Below, one piece after another: positions 59,287 through 64,000 of a stretch of DNA of 64,000 bases (within the stretch, counting starts at the first letter, position 1; the number at the start of each line of letters is the position of its first letter). The DNA is taken from positions 11,408,001-11,472,000 of the forward strand of contig JAMPIQ010000002.1 in assembly GCA_024699855.1 (NCBI GenBank), written 5' to 3'. The DNA is from Aphelenchoides besseyi. Taxonomy: Eukaryota; Nematoda; Chromadorea; Rhabditida; Aphelenchoididae. Below the pieces are notes generated by a model. That model was not told where the DNA came from. It did not search any database and saw only the letters and a list, made by a program, of their open reading frames with translations. The position numbers and the translations under genes were made by a program.

Positions 59287-60378
59287 GTTCTATCACTTGC
59301 AATATTCTCATCCGGTGATCGTCGTCCTCGAAATAGTTCCAATTGTCTTCTAGTTTTTTGCCTATGGAACTTCTTAGTGAATCAGCGAGTTGGAAAATTC
59401 TGTGAGAAAGACCATGAACGTGGGAGTTTTCTGAGATGCATGGCTTATAGTTGGTAGTTTTATTAGGAACCTGATATTTTTCAGACTAGTTGCTTAGGTT
59501 TTACGGGAATTTCGACCCTTAAAGAGTATTCGACATTGTCAACAATTCTCCTCATTCCTAATGAACAAAATGAATATCCCAAATCGTTTTCTTATGTTTT
59601 CATTCGCCCACAATCCTCTTCGATCATCTACTCCAATTGTTTGCTCTTCAGTACGACAAATTGTTTTGTTCTGCCATCTTTCTTTTTGTTGATCATTTTA
59701 GTCACTTTCTATTCCGCAATTTTCCATTTAAAATGCTCAAAATTAATTAATTCGGCCATAACTTAAGGAATCCTCTTAATTTTCGCGTCCAACCCATGTA
59801 GTTCCATTTTGATGTTAAGTTCTTAGTTTCACTCAAATTGTGTGGTTTGTGTACTCTTTCCTCATTCACTTATTGTTGCAATAAAGCCTCGACATCAGAT
59901 ATTCCATTGTCCGAGAAATGTTGAGCTTTTCTCGTCATTCTTCCAATTAAAATGATCTCTGCATTTAATCGAAAACCGCTGTGAACTTGTTGGACATGAA
60001 TGTAAGATCGTTCTGACGCATTGTCCATCGCTTAGCTCTATAATCTTTGCTCTAATAAGAATTCGAAAGACGTCGGACATCAACGTACGCAAATTTTTGA
60101 ACGTTCTCTTATCTCATTGACTGCCTTTGCTATAAAGCTTTTGTTCTATCATCTTCGAACTTCTCCATAACATGTTGTTGTTTTATCTAACGTATACGAC
60201 TAAGTACAACCTAATAAACAACAATTAAAACTGCACAAATCGACTTGAACAAACCTTTATTCAATGGTATCAAAACAAGACCAAAAATTTAATTGAAAAA
60301 CAACATCAAGAATTGGTTATATACATATTAATATGCGAAAGAAAAGATGAGCGTAGAAAATGAATAAAAGAAATATAC
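59287..60378. other. Convergent 3' spacer between syntaxin-1 and PPME1
   Basis: T-rich 3' untranslated region of syntaxin isoform B to about 59.9 kb, then the 3' flank of PPME1. No gene supported. Confidence 0.45.
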
Positions 60379-61453
60379 CTACTTCCACGTCTTGTTGAAA
60401 ATAACTTTGTACTTATTGATCATGGTGATGAATATCTCAGCTACTCTTGTTGGTGAGTCCTCATGCACTGCATGACCAACTTTTGGTAGGACTTCGTATT
60501 GGAACATACCTTGCATTTGACCGATCTAAATTAAGGACTGAAGTTTGTAGCAGCAAACAAAAAATACCAAAAGTTCTTTATCAAGTCGATCGGCATTAGC
60601 GAGAATGAGAATTTTAACAGGTGAACTGTGAAGAAATTTCTTCGAAATCCCGCGAAACCATCCAACCCAATAATTTTCGCTCTTTGTCAAATTAACTCGC
60701 CACCGATAGATCTAAATGAAAAGTAAAAACACAACAGTTCTATTGGAATGTACCTGTTTCTCATTAGAGTTGAATAAAACGATCTGTGACGGCATAGATA
60801 CTCGAGCTGCTCGTATATTCCGCGTTGCATTACTTTCATAACACCAGCGAATTGCTCTCTCCATACTATTGAAAGTCTGTGGACGACCGCGAAGAACCGT
60901 GTTCATCATATTCAACGACGCCATAGCCGATCCTTCAACAACATCGATAACTGCCAACGCGACAACATTCGATAGCAGTTTAGCATCAACCAAATGAACA
61001 GCTAATGCGCCACCCATACTATGTCCGATTACAAGTGTCGGCGGTTTCATTTCACCAAAAATTTGCTTATAAATGGCCGATATGTCTCTAAAATCAAACA
61101 AAATGAACATTTCAATTTAACTCCACTTACTGTATTTGCTGTGCTGTCGACAAGTTTTCGTCATCTGATGTTGTGGTTTCGCCATGTCCACGAAGATCTG
61201 GGGCCACAATCATGCATTCGATTTTTTTGCTCAATTCTTCCTAAATAAAACACAGAAGTGGAAACGCGTTCTATCATCGATTTACCGTCAAACAGGCCCA
61301 CGTAAGACCGCTATAACCACCACCATGTAAAAGTAGAAAAACAGGTCCTGAGTTTCCTTTGACGTAGACAGTAAATTGGTCATCGTTGATTTCGATTACA
61401 CGTTTTTCGTCAAAAAATTCATTCCATAAAAGCGGAGAGAAATCGTGGCCCAT
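60379..61453 (-). CDS. PPME1: Protein phosphatase 2A methylesterase 1
   Basis: An alpha/beta hydrolase that removes the carboxyl methyl ester from the C-terminal leucine of the PP2A catalytic subunit. Five exons, 61453-61286, 61240-61131, 61087-60754, 60711-60568 and 60525-60379, keep phase and give 300 residues; the human enzyme has 386, the difference being mostly the N-terminal tail. Visible features: the oxyanion segment LLLHGGGYSGLTWA, MIVAPDLRGHGET, the nucleophile elbow GHSMGGALAV with catalytic Ser, IDVVEGSAMASL, RVSMPSQIVLF, YRWRVNLTKSENYWVGWFRG, the acidic region NADRLDKEL and the catalytic His in VGHAVHEDSP. All three catalytic elements are present. Its 3' end faces syntaxin-1. Confidence 0.93.
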
Positions 61454-62556
61454 AGTCGAAATGCATTAACACGAGGAACACCAAATAAAAATGTTGTCCG
61501 TTAATCTTACGGAAAGCAGCTTTAGATATTGCAAAATACCATTAACACTCAGTAAATAAACTTACGGTTATCCGGTGATCAAACAGCACAGAGTGCAAGA
61601 ATATCGATTTCATTGAAACAAACACAATTGTAATTTCTGATACAATCGTGTTTATTGTATTGACCGATTGGTTGTTTTTCAACGCGGAAATGTTTTTCTA
61701 AACGTTCATGAGTAGACTCATTGCTTTCAAAGTTGTTGTTTTGCACTTATCCTGATTCCTAAATTCGATTTGTTTAAAACAACAAGTTTGTCTAGAAATT
61801 GTGTTTCTATTGATTTGTAATACAAAAATAGTCTTTAGTTTTCTTGACATTTGTAATCAATTCGTTCTGAGTACTTTACACTTCGAATTAATCTCAATTG
61901 TTGTCGAGAAAACATCGGCATTTACAAAAGAAGTTGACGCGTTCAATCTTAAATTGTGTGATTTTGTTGCACTTCAAGTTTCTCGTCGAGTTTCTCATCC
62001 TTTTCGTGCGAAACAACTCCGCCGGACATCACGGAATTGACCTGTTCGCAATGAGTTTGCTGCGAGGGTTCAGTAAAGATGCAGCGAAACGCTCCCTAGA
62101 GAATGCAAGCAATGAGAGGTGAGCTAAAGAGCGATTGTATGTGCGCCCGACTGTTATAACACGGAGCCTCCTGAAGAAAACCATTCGCATAAAAACATAC
62201 AACTGCCAATTTTTACGTGTACTTCCTTTTTGACCACTTGTCGATGTTTGACCAACGAAATCGTTAAAAATTTTCTTGTACCAGTTAATAGCCTTGTCAT
62301 TGTTTTCGTCCGCGTTAAGATTGTTTTCACAATTTCAAAAAATTTTTATTAAACGTGGCGCGAAGATTTACTTCGAAGTTTTTTTATTTACACTCAATTT
62401 TAGGAGATCTGATGCGCAGCTCCTCGCCGAAACACCTTGTTTCAAGTTAATCAATCCGCTTGACGGTTAAACCAATTTTGGGAACGCCGGCGTTTAATCG
62501 TAAGATCAATGTAAGTCGATTGGATTTTGTATTATCGATTGTTTTTTTCCCATTAG
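61454..62556. other. Divergent spacer between PPME1 and the SWIB gene
   Basis: 1.1 kb containing both promoters and a possible small spliced reading frame listed separately (62051-62470). No repeats noticed. Confidence 0.4.
62051..62470 (+). CDS. Possible small spliced reading frame
   Basis: Exons 62051-62118 and 62404-62470 join in phase through a donor AG/GTGAGC and acceptor ATTTTAG to give 44 residues (begins MSLLRGFSKDAAKRSLENAS, ends CFKLINPLDG). No family recognised and no signal or membrane segment. The intron (285 nt) is longer than usual here. It could be an upstream leader exon pair of the SWIB gene rather than a gene. Confidence 0.28.
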
Positions 62557-63957
62557 ATGTCGTTGCCCGTTGAGCGCGATACTCTGGCAATCGACATCCT
62601 GGAATTGGTACGTAATGCGGATCTCAAGGTGATGACGAGCAAGTCGATTCGGGGACAATTGGAGGCCAAATACAACGTGCCATTTCGTGATTTCCGTAAA
62701 GAAATCGATGAGATCATTCGTGCTTCCATTGTTCAAATTCGTTCAACAGAATCCGCTTCGGCTATCAAACAAGATCAACCGCAACAAACAAATGGCAGCC
62801 TCAAGACACCTTCGACGAATAACAATGAAGATTCAGATAGCGATGTTTCTTCGCCGAGAATGAATGATGTGGCTGCGTTTGGTGATATGGCCGATGATAA
62901 TGATGTTTATTCGGCAGTAAAACGTCGTCGTGCCGCTCAACGTCCAGTACAACGCAAACCACCGGCCAAACGAGCTAAGAAAGAGTCCAGTGGAAAGAAG
63001 AACACGGCATTCACTCGTATCTGCGTTCTCTCCGATGAACTCTCAACCATTCTTGATCGTCGTTACATGCGTCGTTCTGATGTGGTAAAAGAAATGTGGG
63101 CTTATTTCAAGAAGAACAATCTACTTGATCCAAAAGATCGACGTTTCGTTATTCCTGATGAGCGAATGCGTGCTGTTTTGGGCGGTCGACGAATCCAGGT
63201 ATAATCAAAAAAATCATATTTTATGAATGTATGTTTTAGGCATTTGGAATGATGAAAAATCTTAAAAACCACATCAAAGATGTCGATCTTCTTGATGAAG
63301 ATACTCGTCGCACTGCAATTCGTGAAATTGAGCAATTGGAAGATTCGGGATTCAATATCGACTCCACTCTCTTGCCAACTTCATCCAAAAGTGCAAAACC
63401 AAAAAACGACACTCCGACGAAACCTGTGGTTAAAAAACCCGTGGCTAAAAAAACCGTGGAAAAAACTTCCGAATCTCAAGAATCAGAAGCTAAAGCGGAC
63501 TCACCATCAGTTTCTGAACCTCGTGCGAAACTCGTACTTCGTATTTCGAAGAACAAGGAACGAGTAAGTTTAAAAGTAATTTACATATTCTTTTATTTTA
63601 CAGGTCGTTTCCGTTACGGTCAACGACGAAACTGAACGAGCACAATCATCCGGGCAACCGTCTAACAACAATATCGGAATTAAATCAAAAAATTCTACGA
63701 GTTCATCGGCAAGTTCAAGCAACGCGAGTGTTGCCGATATGGAAGATCCACCACATTTGGATCCGGAAATTAACAACGCCGAACCCGCATCACCGGAATC
63801 CAGTTCATCAAGTGATTCGTCAGACTCATCGGATTCTTCCTCCGATTCATCGGACAGTTCACCGGAAAACTCGAAAGCGCCGCCGTCAAAGAATGGAAAT
63901 CATGGTACAACGACTAATGATCTTCAACTAAGCGAATCTGATTCTGATGAAGACTAA
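62557..63957 (+). CDS. DEK_C and SWIB domain chromatin protein
   Basis: Exons 62557-63198, 63240-63563 and 63604-63957 give 439 residues. Residues 1-65 form a DEK C-terminal-like helical domain (LAIDILELVRNADLKVMTSK, VPFRDFRKEIDEII). A nuclear, basic segment follows (KRRRAAQRPVQRKPPAKRAKK). Residues about 145-230 are a complete SWIB/MDM2 fold (FTRICVLSDELSTIL, VVKEMWAYFKKNNLLDPKD, GMMKNLKNHI). This DEK_C-SWIB order is that of yeast UAF30/TRI1-type proteins, linked to rDNA transcription and chromatin. The C-terminal half is Lys/Pro-rich and ends in a long Ser/Asp tract likely phosphorylated by CK2. The ATG follows TTAG directly (62553-62556), so the start is set by a splice, probably a spliced-leader, acceptor. 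The gene seems complete; only 43 bases follow. Confidence 0.92.
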
Positions 63958-64000
63958 AGCGTGTTAGAACAGTAAGCGAAATTTCCAACTATACGCCTCA

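Overview
The window is nuclear DNA of a compact animal genome. About twenty intron-rich protein genes lie on both strands, with many introns of only 36-55 nt, GT donors (often GTAAG), TTTAG or TTNCAG acceptors, short spacers and AATAAA signals. Several starts sit just behind a splice-acceptor-like site (for example TTAG directly before ATG at 62557). That pattern, an operon-like gene pair, and alternative syntaxin C-termini like those known for nematode unc-64 make a nematode the best guess, perhaps not close to Caenorhabditis. This is inference; species was not determined. No prokaryotic, CRISPR, rRNA or convincing tRNA features were seen.

Left third (1-17.2 kb): 3' part of Enhancer of Polycomb (+), a CHCHD2/10 twin CX9C protein (+), 3-hydroxyisobutyrate dehydrogenase (+), a complete SMAD4-type co-Smad (+), and convergent to it a 10-kb FERM-PDZ-tyrosine phosphatase gene of the PTPN3/PTPN4 class (-).

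Middle (17.2-34.8 kb): a 4-kb tract without a recognisable gene, a P4 flippase of the ATP8A type (+), an unidentified 200-codon gene interrupted by one in-frame TGA (-), a multi-pass RING protein resembling RNFT1/2 (-), a tetraspanin (-), a secreted nitrobindin-like protein (-) and an ATF2/ATF-7 bZIP factor (-). A 6.6-kb gene-poor, A-rich tract follows that may be leader or intron of ATF-7 and holds a diverged 86-bp direct repeat.

Right third (41.4-64 kb): a divergent M1 metallopeptidase (+), sorting nexin 13 (+), a secreted LDLa-fibrinogen-domain protein (-), a small four-pass MARVEL-like protein (+), a minimal matrix metalloproteinase (-), an unidentified secreted protein with a possibly broken continuation (+), syntaxin-1 with two alternative membrane-anchor exons (+), the PP2A methylesterase PPME1 (-) and a DEK_C-SWIB chromatin protein (+).

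The genes mostly belong to separate pathways: TGF-beta and p38-type signalling, membrane traffic and lipid asymmetry (flippase, SNX13, syntaxin), extracellular proteolysis, and chromatin. Exon coordinates were assigned by eye from splice consensus, reading phase and remembered family similarity; expect errors of a base or so at some junctions. No wholly new system was found. The points most worth checking are the in-frame TGA at 26485-26487, the altered M1 active-site motif, the RING lacking one zinc ligand, the MMP without a cysteine-switch prodomain, the LDLa-fibrinogen architecture, and the internal start exon in the phosphatase gene.
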